Source: Mesorhizobium sp. (lineage in GTDB: Bacteria > Pseudomonadota > Alphaproteobacteria > Rhizobiales > Rhizobiaceae). From it: a stretch of 47,087 nt of DNA. Where the stretch lies: NCBI GenBank assembly GCA_004020315.1, contig SAQG01000043.1:1-47087 (forward strand), given 5' to 3'. The position numbers and the translations under genes were made by a program. This document shows positions 36,165 to 43,859 of this stretch, piece by piece. A model generated the notes under the pieces. It made no database searches and was not told where the DNA came from. It saw only the letters and a list, made by a program, of their open reading frames with translations. The stretch's first letter is position 1. Each line of letters starts with the position of its first letter.

Positions 36165-36635
36165 TCAGAAATGAGCCAGTTCAGGCGCTATAGATTCCAG
36201 TAGGGCAGCCAACTCCGGTTCATCGACCAGGAGTGCTGCTTGATCCGGCTTAAGCCAGGCCCGTCTTCGATACTTCTGCTCCTTCCATTCATCCAGCTCC
36301 TGCTGCACGTGAAGCGGGTATACTTTAACGGTTATCGGGACAAACGTGTCCTTCAATCGTTTCCAATAATGGAAGCTGCCAACGGATTGCTCATGCAAAG
36401 TGCCCACTACTCCGGCTTCCTCACCCGCCTCTTGAGCTGCAGCCTCGCGGTCTGGTCGACCCTTCATCGGCCACCCCTTGGGCAAGATGAAGCGGCCCGT
36501 TTGCCGAGACGTTAGCAGCAAGATTTCAGTGTCTCCGTCTGCAGCGCGGCGATAAGGCAAAGCGGCAACCTGTGCGATGGGCTTACCACGGCGCGCTCGC
36601 TTCCCCAGTTTCTTTTTCTTCAAAGGCCCGGCCAT
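36165..36635 (-). CDS. Nudix hydrolase
   Basis: 156 residues from ATG 36635 (MAGPLKKKKLGKRARRG); a TTG at 36716 would add 27 basic residues and cannot be excluded. The Nudix box reads GWPMKGRPDREAAAQEAGEEAGV. The canonical G-x5-E is G-x5-R and the R-E pair is Q-E, while the metal-binding E-E is kept. This variation is usual in the rhizobial 'LPKGWPMKG' subgroup, which resembles diphosphoinositol/diadenosine polyphosphate hydrolases. Substrate unknown. Linkage to DUF47 and pit suggests a link to phosphate metabolism, which is inference. Confidence 0.85.
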   Translation of the reverse strand: MAGPLKKKKLGKRARRGKPIAQVAALPYRRAADGDTEILLLTSRQTGRFILPKGWPMKGRPDREAAAQEAGEEAGVVGTLHEQSVGSFHYWKRLKDTFVPITVKVYPLHVQQELDEWKEQKYRRRAWLKPDQAALLVDEPELAALLESIAPELAHF

Positions 36636-36718
36636 CCATTTCGCTGAGACCTTAGCTCGTATTGTCGGTAGCTGGCTAAATTTTTTGCGAAAGCCAAAGG
36701 ATCTTCGTTGAGTCAATA

Positions 36719-36856
36719 GTGCTGCTTGCTGTGAATGTCAGCTATCAGGCAGCAAACATCCTCATGAAGGGCAACTCAGGGTCATCAGTGCTGGTTGCCG
36801 CGAATGTCGGCTATCGGGTAGCAAAACGGGTTGATGAAGGTCGGCTTGGGGTCAGG
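36719..36856 (+). repeat. Imperfect 69-bp tandem repeat (two units)
   Basis: Unit 1 starts GTGCTGCTTGCTGTGAATGT (36719) and unit 2 GTGCTGGTTGCCGCGAATGT (36788). They stay alignable through GCTATC(A/G)GG(C/T)AGCAAA, GATGAAGG/CATGAAGG and GGGTCA. The period of 69 bp is a multiple of three, but the translation has no recognisable family. It lies between the Nudix gene and the broken integrase; a further related motif GAATGTCCGCTGTTG is at 36880. Confidence 0.6.
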
Positions 36857-36992
36857 TCACGACGATGCCCACACCAGCTTGAATGTCCGCTGTTGAATAT
36901 TCGCAGCCGAAGCTGCCAGTCCGCTGTCGGCCCACCCTTCTGCCTTGATCTCTTGTTTCTCGAGTGGCCAATGAAGGCCGAGGAGAAACACG

Positions 36993-37626
36993 ATGGGTTA
37001 CTCTCGATTTGATCCCGCCACACACGGTCGCGCACCATGGAATATCGGAAAGACGGTAGGGACGAAGCGGCCACTCACCCAGAAACAGATATGGGCGATT
37101 CGCTTCTTTCTAGATCGCGAAGGTCGGCTTCGCGACCGAGCGCTGTTCGACTTGGCGATCGACAGCAAGCTGCGCGGATGCGATCTGGTGAAGATCAAAG
37201 ATTGGTGATCTGGTCGCTGGCCCGGAAATCCGCACGCGTGCGATCGTCGTGCAGCAAAAGACAGGCCGACCGGTGCAGTTCGAACTTACAAGTGACGTAC
37301 GCGCAAGCTTGCTCGCTTGGCTCGAACGCCGCGGCGGCACGATCAACGACCATGCGTTCCCGAGCCGGGTTGATCAGGCACACCACATGAGCACAAGACA
37401 GTATGCTCGCCTTGTCGATGAATGGGTCAGCGCGATTGGACTGCGGCGCCAGGAATATGGAACGCATTCGCTGCGACGCACGAAGGCGTCGATGATTTAC
37501 AAAGCCACCGGCAACCTGCGCGCTGTGCAGATCCTGCTTGGACACACCAAGATCGAGAACACTGTCCGTTATCTTGGCGTCGATCTCGAGGACGCGCTTG
37601 TGCTTGCCGAGCGGACTGAGATCTGA
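36993..37626 (+). pseudogene. Short tyrosine-type integrase, single-base frameshift
   Basis: ATG 36993 has a GAGGAG site. The first frame gives TKRPLTQKQIWAIRFFLDREGRLRDRALFDLAIDSKLRGCDLVKIK, then a stop at 37206-37208. The second frame continues exactly where an intact protein would (GDLVAGPEIRTRAIVVQQKTGRPVQFEL) through to YGTHSLRRTKASMIYK and LLGHTKIENTVRYLGVD. One extra base near 37199 explains the break. Catalytic residues seen are Arg (KLRG), His-x-x-Arg (HSLR), His (LLGH) and Tyr (VRYLG). The intact family is about 205 residues, lacks an N-terminal arm-binding domain and is very common in rhizobial genomes. This copy should be inactive unless frameshifting rescues it. Confidence 0.85.
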
Positions 37627-37991
37627 CGTTTGGGGGCGGTCGTTCGGCAGTGCTGAATGACCACTTCCAGCCGGAGCAGTTCTCTACCCTCGATCCGACT
37701 TTGGTGGTTTCCGGTCGGTCAGCTATTGGGGGGCGAATCTGGGAAAGCAGCCATTCAGGTGGCTGGTGCATTTCGACGGCAACGCGCCCCATCTCGGTCA
37801 TTCCGCTGATACTTGCCGTCCTTCAGAAGCGGACATCGCTGGTGTCGACGCCAAGTGCGAGATTGTGCCACGAGGCGGCTTTCATACCCACGCGAACCCC
37901 GGCTATTTGCTGACGGTGCACGATCATCATAGCTCGCCCTGCGACCGTTCGAATCTGGACACGGCGCAAAGCCAGGACTACTGTCTGCCCA
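37627..37991. other. 365-bp intergenic region before the copper-linked operon
   Basis: No gene was recognised. It contains GGAAAGCAGCCATTCAGG (37741) and AGAAGCGGACATCGCTGG (37830), in the inverse sense of the GAATGTC-GCT motif found upstream of the integrase. The integrase is therefore flanked by related motifs. The promoter of the downstream operon must lie here, but no regulator site was identified. Confidence 0.35.
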
Positions 37992-38327
37992 ATGAGCAGG
38001 CTCGTCCGCATTCTCGCAGTCGTCTTCCTCGCGGCCTTCGCAGCGAGCACGGCGGTGCATGCCGCGGCTTTGACCGACATGTCCCTGAAGATGTCGATGG
38101 CTGAGATGGACGGCGACATGCCCGACTGCCAGGACTGTCCCGGCGATGACGGCCAGACGTCGGCATGCGACCAGTTCTGCGTTACCTCGCTTGTCGCGAT
38201 CTGCACGCCTGCCACGGCCGAGCTGCGACATTTCGCCGGCATCGTATCTTTGCCTCCCGGAGAACCGTCCGACGGCCGCACCGGTCCGCCTGAGCCCTAT
38301 CCTCCCCGAACCACCTTCCTGAGCTGA
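37992..38327 (+). CDS. Small secreted Cys-rich protein of a copper operon
   Basis: 111 residues. The first 25 form a signal peptide (SRLVRILAVVFLAAFAASTAVHAA). The mature part has a Met/Asp/Cys cluster (DMSLKMSMAEMDGDMPDCQDC) and further cysteines in SACDQFCVT and AICTP, suggesting periplasmic metal binding. It lies 78 bp before the multicopper oxidase gene. Similar short proteins precede copper oxidase genes in rhizobia; family name uncertain and function inferred. Confidence 0.65.
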   Translation: MSRLVRILAVVFLAAFAASTAVHAAALTDMSLKMSMAEMDGDMPDCQDCPGDDGQTSACDQFCVTSLVAICTPATAELRHFAGIVSLPPGEPSDGRTGPPEPYPPRTTFLS

Positions 38328-38405
38328 CACGGCCGCAGCATCCGCTCGCGACCGACCTATTGACGCGCCCGGCTACGTCCGCGCGTCACAGGAGCCTATT
38401 CCGGG

Positions 38406-39902
38406 ATGGTTGATCCAATGCTCTATCCACGTGTGCCGGCGCTGACGCGTCGAACCTTCCTCGCATCGGCCGCCGCCGTTTCGGCGGGCGTGGTGCTTCC
38501 ACCGCGATCCGACGCCACCGCAGGCCTTCGCGAGTTCCGGATCCGCGCCGGACCGGGACGCGCCCAGATCGCGCCAGAGCCGCATGGCAACACCCCCATC
38601 TGGTGTTATGACGGCCGGCTGCCCGGTCCGGAAATTCGCATCCGCCAGGGAGAACGCCTGCGGGTCGCGGTCGAGAACAAACTAAACGAAGAGACGACCG
38701 TGCACTGGCACGGCGTGCGAGTCCCGAACGTCATGGACGGCGTGCCGCACCTCACGCAGGCGCCGATCGCGCCCGGCGAGACCTTTGCCTACGAGTTCGA
38801 TGCCATCGACGCAGGCACCTTCTGGTACCATCCGCACCATCGCAGTTTCGAGCAGGTCGGCCGAGGCCTCTACGGCCCGCTGATCGTGGAGGAAGCCGAT
38901 CCCGTCCGGGTCGACCGCGAAGTCACTTGGGTGCTGTCCGACTGGCGGCTGACCAAGACCGCCGAGATGCGGGAAGACTTCGGCAACCGCCATGACATGA
39001 TGCACAGCGGCCGGGTCGGAAACACGGTCACGATCAATGGCCGCGTGCCAGATGTCTTTCAGGTGCGAAAGGGACAGCGCATCCGGCTGCGGCTGATCAA
39101 CGCCGCCAACGCCCGCATTTTCGGCCTCGACTTCGGGAACCATCAGCCTGCCATCATTGCGCTGGACGGGCAGCCAGTGGAGCCGCATGCGCCGGAAGGC
39201 GGGCTGGTCGTGCTGGGGCCCGCGATGCGCGCCGACCTCATCCTCGACATGACTGCTGACGCCGGAAGCCGGGTTTCCGTGATCGACCGCTTCTACGAGG
39301 GCCTGGAATACCGCCTGGTCGACCTAGCCTATGCCGATAATCCGCTCAGGGAGAAGGCTCCGGACTGGCCTGTCGCCCTCCCGCCCAACCCGCTGCCGGA
39401 GCCCGACCTAGCGACGGCCATCCGCCACGAGGTCACCTTCAACGGCGGGATGATGGGAGCCATGGTCATGCAGGAGATGGGCGGCAGCACGGGCAACACG
39501 GGCGACGATTCCTCCGGCGCGATGGGCGACATGATGGGCAGCATGGACGGCATGATGAACATGATGCATTCCGGCAGCATCTGGTTCATCAACGGGGTCG
39601 CGGCGGAAGGCCACGTCATGGACCCGATGCTAACGCTTGCGCGGGACAAGAGCCATGTCATCGCGATGACCAACGCGACGGCGTGGCATCATCCGATCCA
39701 CCTGCACGGCCATTCCTTCCGGGTGATCTCCCGGAACGGCAAGCCGACGCGCCACCGCGAGTGGCGGGACACGGTGCTCATGTCGCCACGCGAGCGGGTG
39801 GAGATCGCATTCGTTGCCGACAATCTGGGCGACTGGATGCTCCATTGCCACATACTCGAACACCAGGCCGCCGGGATGATGGGTGTCTTCCGCGTCGCCT
39901 GA
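38406..39902 (+). CDS. Periplasmic multicopper oxidase (CueO/CopA-like)
   Basis: 498 residues with a Tat-type signal (TRRTFLASAAAVSAG). All four copper-binding histidine motifs are present: HWHG (about residue 100), FWYHPHHRS (about 140), HPIHLHGHSF (about 430) and HCHILEHQAAGMM (about 480), giving type 1, 2 and 3 copper centres. A Met-rich stretch (MMGAMVMQEMGG; MGDMMGSMDGMMNMM) between the second and third cupredoxin domains resembles the copper-binding insert of CueO/PcoA. Expected to oxidise Cu(I) or organic substrates in the periplasm and so protect against copper. First of a compact set with DUF411, cytochrome, TlpA-like and SCO1-like genes. Confidence 0.93.
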   Translation: MVDPMLYPRVPALTRRTFLASAAAVSAGVVLPPRSDATAGLREFRIRAGPGRAQIAPEPHGNTPIWCYDGRLPGPEIRIRQGERLRVAVENKLNEETTVHWHGVRVPNVMDGVPHLTQAPIAPGETFAYEFDAIDAGTFWYHPHHRSFEQVGRGLYGPLIVEEADPVRVDREVTWVLSDWRLTKTAEMREDFGNRHDMMHSGRVGNTVTINGRVPDVFQVRKGQRIRLRLINAANARIFGLDFGNHQPAIIALDGQPVEPHAPEGGLVVLGPAMRADLILDMTADAGSRVSVIDRFYEGLEYRLVDLAYADNPLREKAPDWPVALPPNPLPEPDLATAIRHEVTFNGGMMGAMVMQEMGGSTGNTGDDSSGAMGDMMGSMDGMMNMMHSGSIWFINGVAAEGHVMDPMLTLARDKSHVIAMTNATAWHHPIHLHGHSFRVISRNGKPTRHREWRDTVLMSPRERVEIAFVADNLGDWMLHCHILEHQAAGMMGVFRVA

Positions 39903-39928
39903 CCAATCCCTCAAAAGGAGATCCGAAA

Positions 39929-40369
39929 ATGCGTACTATCCTGAATGCCGTCGCCCTCGCATCTTTCGTCTGGGCTGCCGTCCCGGCGCTCGCGGGCGAG
40001 AAGGACGTCACCCTCTACAAGAACCCGCAGTGCGGCTGCTGCGAAGGCTATGCCGAGTACCTGCGGGAGAACGGCTTCACCGTCACCAGCAAGGCCACCC
40101 ACGACCTCGCCGAGATGAGCCGCGAGGCAGGCATTGCGGACGAATTCCAGGGCTGCCACCTGTCGTTCGTGGACGGCTACGTCGTCAGCGGCCACGTCCC
40201 CGTCGGCACGGTCAAGAAGCTGCTCACGGAGCGGCCCGACATCAAGGGCGTGACGCTGCCCGGCATGCCAATGGGCTCGCCGGGAATGAGCGGCACCAAG
40301 GAAGCGCCGTTCGAGATGCTGGAGATCACCAAGTCTGGCAGCGTGGGCGGCGTATACGCGCGGGAATAG
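39929..40369 (+). CDS. DUF411 periplasmic metal-binding protein
   Basis: 146 residues from ATG 39929, preceded by AAAAGGAG. A signal peptide ends near ALAGEKD. The signature is TLYKNPQCGCCEGYAEYL, then CHLSFVDGYVVSGHVPVGTVKKLL and GVTLPGMPMGSPGM. DUF411 proteins resemble thioredoxin-fold copper-binding proteins and co-occur with multicopper oxidases. Presumed to hand over or sequester copper. Confidence 0.88.
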   Translation: MRTILNAVALASFVWAAVPALAGEKDVTLYKNPQCGCCEGYAEYLRENGFTVTSKATHDLAEMSREAGIADEFQGCHLSFVDGYVVSGHVPVGTVKKLLTERPDIKGVTLPGMPMGSPGMSGTKEAPFEMLEITKSGSVGGVYARE

Positions 40370-40403
40370 GCCTGCAACGAGACGCGGAAAGGAGCCGACA
40401 ACG

Positions 40404-40534
40404 ATGGACGGGGGAATGATGGAAGGCAGGGCGGCATGATGCTGGGCATGCGTGTGAGGCTCCTGCTCGTCGTGGCGCTCGTTCTCGCAGTCGCGACCTT
40501 GGTGCATTACCTGTTCTTCAGCGGCCGCAAATGA
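40404..40534 (+). CDS. Small Met-rich single-span membrane protein, N-terminus apparently out of frame
   Basis: A frame from ATG 40436 to 40534 encodes 32 residues (MMLGMRVRLLLVVALVLAV... ending HYLFFSGRK) with one membrane span; its TGA overlaps the cytochrome ATG. The stronger ribosome binding site (GGAAAGGAG, 40386-40394) instead serves ATG 40404, which reads MDGGMMEGRAA and stops at 40439. Joining the two frames would give one Met-rich membrane protein of about 42 residues. Either two tiny coupled frames exist or a small indel near 40430 split the gene. Confidence 0.5.
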
Positions 40535-40980
40535 GCAGGCAGGCTGTTATCCTCGCCCTCGCGGCGCTCTTGGGAGTTGCCGCCCTCGCCTTGATCTGGT
40601 CGTTCGGAGCAAGCGAGGCCGCGGCAATCGCGCGGGGACGGCAGCTCTATTCCGCGAACTGCGCCTCCTGCCACGGGGCCAGCCTCGAAGGCCAGCCTGA
40701 CTGGAAGAGTACGCTGCCGTCGGGACGCATGCCCGCCCCGCCGCACGATGCGTCCGGGCACACCTGGCACCACCCGGACGGGGTGCTGTTCCGGATCACC
40801 AAAGAGGGGCCAGCCGCCGTGGTGGGCAACGGGTACGCTAGCGACATGCCGGGATTCGAGGACATTTTGAACGACGAGGAAATCCGCGCCGTTCTCGCCT
40901 TCATCAAGAGCACATGGCCGGAGCGGGAGCGCGCCTACCAGTCGGAGATGAGCCGCCGCGAGCAGGAGAAGACGCAGTGA
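40531..40980 (+). CDS. Membrane-anchored c-type cytochrome
   Basis: 149 residues. A hydrophobic N-terminal segment (VILALAALLGVAALALIWSF) acts as signal or anchor. The single haem site is CASCHG (about residue 44), and DMPGFEDIL supplies the distal Met ligand. Its start overlaps the upstream stop (ATGA) and its end overlaps the TlpA-like start (GTGA). It probably passes electrons in the periplasm, perhaps from or to the multicopper oxidase. Confidence 0.87.
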   Translation: MSRQAVILALAALLGVAALALIWSFGASEAAAIARGRQLYSANCASCHGASLEGQPDWKSTLPSGRMPAPPHDASGHTWHHPDGVLFRITKEGPAAVVGNGYASDMPGFEDILNDEEIRAVLAFIKSTWPERERAYQSEMSRREQEKTQ

Positions 40981-41522
40981 AGACGATCCTGTCGGCGCTG
41001 TTACTTGCCGTCCTTGTGGCCGTGGGCAACGCGCACGCGCAGGAACCGACAGTGATGCCGCTGCACGATGAGCCGCAGCCCTTGCCCGAGCTCATCTTCG
41101 CCGACGAGGCGGGAGAGCCGCAATCTCTCCAAGATTGGCGCGGCAAGATGGTGCTGCTCAACGTGTGGGCGACCTGGTGTGCGCCCTGCCGGGCCGAAAT
41201 GCCCACGCTCGACCGCCTTCAGGAGTTGCTCGGCGGCGAGGGATTCGATGTCGTCGCCCTTTCGGTGGACCGAGCGGGAGCCGGCGCAGTCCGGAAGTTC
41301 TTCGACGAGATCGGGGTCAAACTCCCCGTCTTCATCGACCAGGACGGGACTGCGATACGCGCGTTGGGACTGTTCGGCCTGCCAGCCACGCTTCTGATCG
41401 GCCCGGACGGAAACGAGCTCGCGCGGCTCGCCGGACCCGCCGAATGGGACACCCCCGAGATGGTTTCCTTCTTCGAAGGGATCATCGTACGAGAACTCGA
41501 CCAAACCGGAGAACGGAGATGA
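40977..41522 (+). CDS. TlpA-like periplasmic thiol-disulfide protein
   Basis: 181 residues from GTG 40977, overlapping the cytochrome stop. A signal peptide ends at NAHAQ. The thioredoxin fold carries WATWCAPCRAEMPTL with the redox CxxC, and a cis-Pro-type GLPATLLIG. TlpA-like proteins reduce copper chaperones or apocytochromes. Followed by the SCO1-like gene in ATGA overlap, a pairing that fits copper delivery. Confidence 0.88.
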   Translation: MKTILSALLLAVLVAVGNAHAQEPTVMPLHDEPQPLPELIFADEAGEPQSLQDWRGKMVLLNVWATWCAPCRAEMPTLDRLQELLGGEGFDVVALSVDRAGAGAVRKFFDEIGVKLPVFIDQDGTAIRALGLFGLPATLLIGPDGNELARLAGPAEWDTPEMVSFFEGIIVRELDQTGERR

Positions 41523-42163
41523 ACAGAAGAACACTTCTCGCCGCGATGGCCGTCACGCCCGTCCTCGCGCTTCCCGCATATGCCCATCATCCGGGCGCCG
41601 ATCTCGACAGGCTGATGGGCAGCGAGGAGAAGTATTTCCAGGCGATCGACGCTCCCGCAGCGCCGGGATTCGATCTCGCCGACGACGAAGGCAATCCGGT
41701 CCGCCTCTCGGATTTCGCGGACAAGGTCGTTGTGCTCAATTTCATGTTCGCGAGCTGCACCGACGTCTGCCCGCTGCACTCCGACCTGATCGCCCGCGTC
41801 CAGGCCATGGTCAACGAAACGCCAATGAAGGACCTGGTGCAGTTCCTGACGGTGACGACAGACCCGAAGTCAGACACGCCCGAGGTCATGAAGGGATATG
41901 CTGAAGCGCACGGGCTCGACCCGCGCAACTGGACCTTCCTGACCACCCGCGAAGGGCAGGCGGAGGATGCGACGCGCAAGCTGTCCGAGCAATACAACGT
42001 CCGATTCGATCCGCTCGAAGGCGGCCAGCAGATGCACGGGGTGGTGACGCACGTGATCGACCGCGGCGGGCGCTTCGCGGCCAAGTTCCACGGCCTCAGG
42101 TTCGATCCGCTGAACCTGGTCATGTACGTCAATGGGCTGACAAACAGCGTGAATCGGCCGTGA
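41519..42163 (+). CDS. SCO1/SenC-family copper chaperone-like protein
   Basis: 214 residues with a signal peptide (RRTLLAAMAVTPVLALPAYA). The copper-binding motif is FASCTDVCPLHSDLIARVQ (C-x3-C), with the partner His in HGVVTHVID. LTVTTDPKSDTPEVMKGYAEAHG is typical of the family. SCO proteins load copper on cytochrome oxidase or act as periplasmic redox proteins. Last gene of the copper-linked unit, in ATGA overlap with the TlpA-like gene. Confidence 0.92.
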   Translation: MNRRTLLAAMAVTPVLALPAYAHHPGADLDRLMGSEEKYFQAIDAPAAPGFDLADDEGNPVRLSDFADKVVVLNFMFASCTDVCPLHSDLIARVQAMVNETPMKDLVQFLTVTTDPKSDTPEVMKGYAEAHGLDPRNWTFLTTREGQAEDATRKLSEQYNVRFDPLEGGQQMHGVVTHVIDRGGRFAAKFHGLRFDPLNLVMYVNGLTNSVNRP

Positions 42164-42333
42164 CCAATTGACTTGGTCCAGGACTACCGCCGGACTACCT
42201 CCTAGGTTGATCTCCTCGACAGGCCGGACTCGCGAAATTAGCAATAAAGCGTACAATCCCTAAGTCGTCCGTACCGAATAGAGGTGTCACGTGGCACTTA
42301 AACGTAAGAATGCAGCTGTTCTGATCACCTTAG

Positions 42334-42380
42334 GCAGTTAATGTGAGAATGCCGAAGGCCGGGATTCTCAAATTAACTGC
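42334..42380. repeat. Long hairpin made by two facing end repeats
   Basis: GCAGTTAATGTGAGAAT (42334-42350) and ATTCTCAAATTAACTGC (42364-42380) pair at 16 of 17 positions around a 13-base loop. It marks the meeting point of the left-type and right-type repeats of the element. Confidence 0.7.
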
Positions 42381-42425
42381 TAAGGTATTAACTCTCAGGC
42401 CGTGCGATTTGGGCATTCGTTCGGC

Positions 42426-42444
42426 GCTGTGGCCGAGCCACAGC
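42426..42444. repeat. Perfect 8-bp hairpin inside the element
   Basis: GCTGTGGC-CGA-GCCACAGC lies in the spacer between right-end repeats. No T run follows it. It may be a host-factor or structural site. Confidence 0.5.
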
Positions 42445-42601
42445 AGAAACGGCTCCGCCGATTCTCGAGCGCTCCATTCTCAAATTAAGTGCAATACGTC
42501 GCCTCGAATTCTCAAATTAAGTACACATTCTCAAATTAGGTGCAAAGCTAAGCCTCTGAAATCATTGAATCTGCATTCTCAAAATTAACTGCCAAGCGAC
42601 A

Positions 42602-43630
42602 GCAGCCGAAGCGGGTGAACCGGAGAACGACGACGAACCGGAACAGTTGGCGATCCGGCTTGCTGAGCGCCTGGAGCGTGCCGGCCGCACTCGCGAGGCG
42701 AAGGCAAACCTCAACGATGACCTGCAGCGCCTGCAAGATGCTCGCGGGACACTCGATGTCGAAATTGCGGCGCACGAACGCCAAAAGAACGAGGTCCTGG
42801 GCCTCTTCGGCGTAACCACTCTATCCGAAGTCGTGGAACGCGACGAGCTGCTGCGGGACAGAGATCGTCTGCGCGCTGCCGTAGCCGAACTTGAGGAGCA
42901 GTTGTCGGCCGAGCTTGCGGTGGAGGGCCTCGTGCAGGCGCGTTCGATATTGGATGCTGTCGATTTCGATAGCCTTGCGATCGAGAAGGCTGAAAGCGAG
43001 CAACGGCTCCGGGATCTTGACGAAACGATACAACAACAGCTTATCCGGCAGACGCGAGCGGCGGACAAACTCGACGCCATTGGCGGCGACAGCGCTGTTG
43101 CCCGAATAGATGCCGAACGTCGCACCGTCCTTCTGGAAATCGAAGAAAAGGCCGTCCGTTATATCGAGCTGAAATTGGGAGTTATGTCGGCTGGAAACGC
43201 TCTGCGCGTATACCGCGAGCGTCATCGCTCCGGGATGATGGCGCGAGCTTCTGACGCATTCGCTCTGATGACGCGCGGTCAGTACTCAGGCCTGACAACC
43301 CAACCTGTGAAGGGCGGCGAAGTCCTCATCGCATTGCAGCGCGACGGGCAGTCCAAGGTCGCCGACGCGCTGTCAAAAGGCGCGCGTTTTCAGCTCTACT
43401 TGGCCCTGAGGCTTGCCGGGTATTACGAATTTGCCCAATTTCGACCGTCAGTGCCATTCATTGCGGATGACATAATGGAGACTTTCGACCATTTCAGGTC
43501 CGAAGAGGTTTTCAGGTTGTTTGGTGAGATGGCAAGTGCGGGTCAAGTGATCTACCTCACGCATCACCAGCACCTATGCGAGATTGCCAAGGCTGTCGTG
43601 CCGGGCGCAACGATCCACGAGCTCGCATAG
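42602..43630 (+). pseudogene. C-terminal part of a YhaN-like SMC/AAA ATPase
   Basis: The frame is open from the element boundary through TAAEAGEPENDDEPEQ to the stop at 43628-43630, about 340 codons. The N-terminal Walker A half of the protein is missing. What remains is coiled coil (LAERLERAGRTREAKANL; RDRLRAAVAELEEQL) and the C-terminal ATPase lobe: LSKGARFQLYLALRLAG (signature motif), VPFIADDIMETFDHFR (Walker B) and QVIYLTHHQHL (switch His). Full-length YhaN is about 1000 or more residues and pairs with a YhaO nuclease. The break coincides with the mobile element's right end. A TTG at 42647 could start a fragment, but ATPase function is not expected. Confidence 0.8.
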
Positions 43631-43859
43631 TTGCCTGCTGTCGCGTGGCATGAGTTGATGCCCCTGCTACCAAAGACGACTTCCCTAGGCCGAACCTTGG
43701 ATGGCCGCTTCGCGCCCCGTTGCGGTCATCTGGTGGCTCCAATGGTTCCCCAAAAGCAGCCACGCTTGCCAACCATCAAAATCTTCACAACATCAGAGCT
43801 TCGTGTGAAAAACTGTGACGACGCCAAGGACGGCATGAATTGACTGTGGGAGAGGTTGA

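Larger units (their letters stand above)
42285..42601. mobile_element. 317-bp element with TGTC/GACA termini and Tn7/Tn5053-like end repeats
   Basis: The left end begins TGTCACGTGGCACTTAA (42285) and the right end, read inwards on the other strand, begins TGTCGCTTGGCAGTTAA (42601). The first 29 bases of the two ends match at 22 positions. Inside lie repeats of a roughly 19-bp unit close to GCATTCTCAAATTAASTGC: two in one orientation at the left (42294-42313, 42333-42353) and five in the other at the right (42363-42380, 42475-42492, 42506-42524, 42526-42543, 42573-42593). Multiple transposase-binding sites in opposite orientation at the two ends is the design of Tn7, Tn5053 and relatives. There is no transposase, so this is a non-autonomous or collapsed element. 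No 5-bp target duplication is seen (AGAGG left, GCAGC right). Confidence 0.65.

Noticed and set aside
42280..42606. 5-bp target duplication around the small element
   Set aside because: The flanks are AGAGG and GCAGC, which do not match, so no duplication is claimed.
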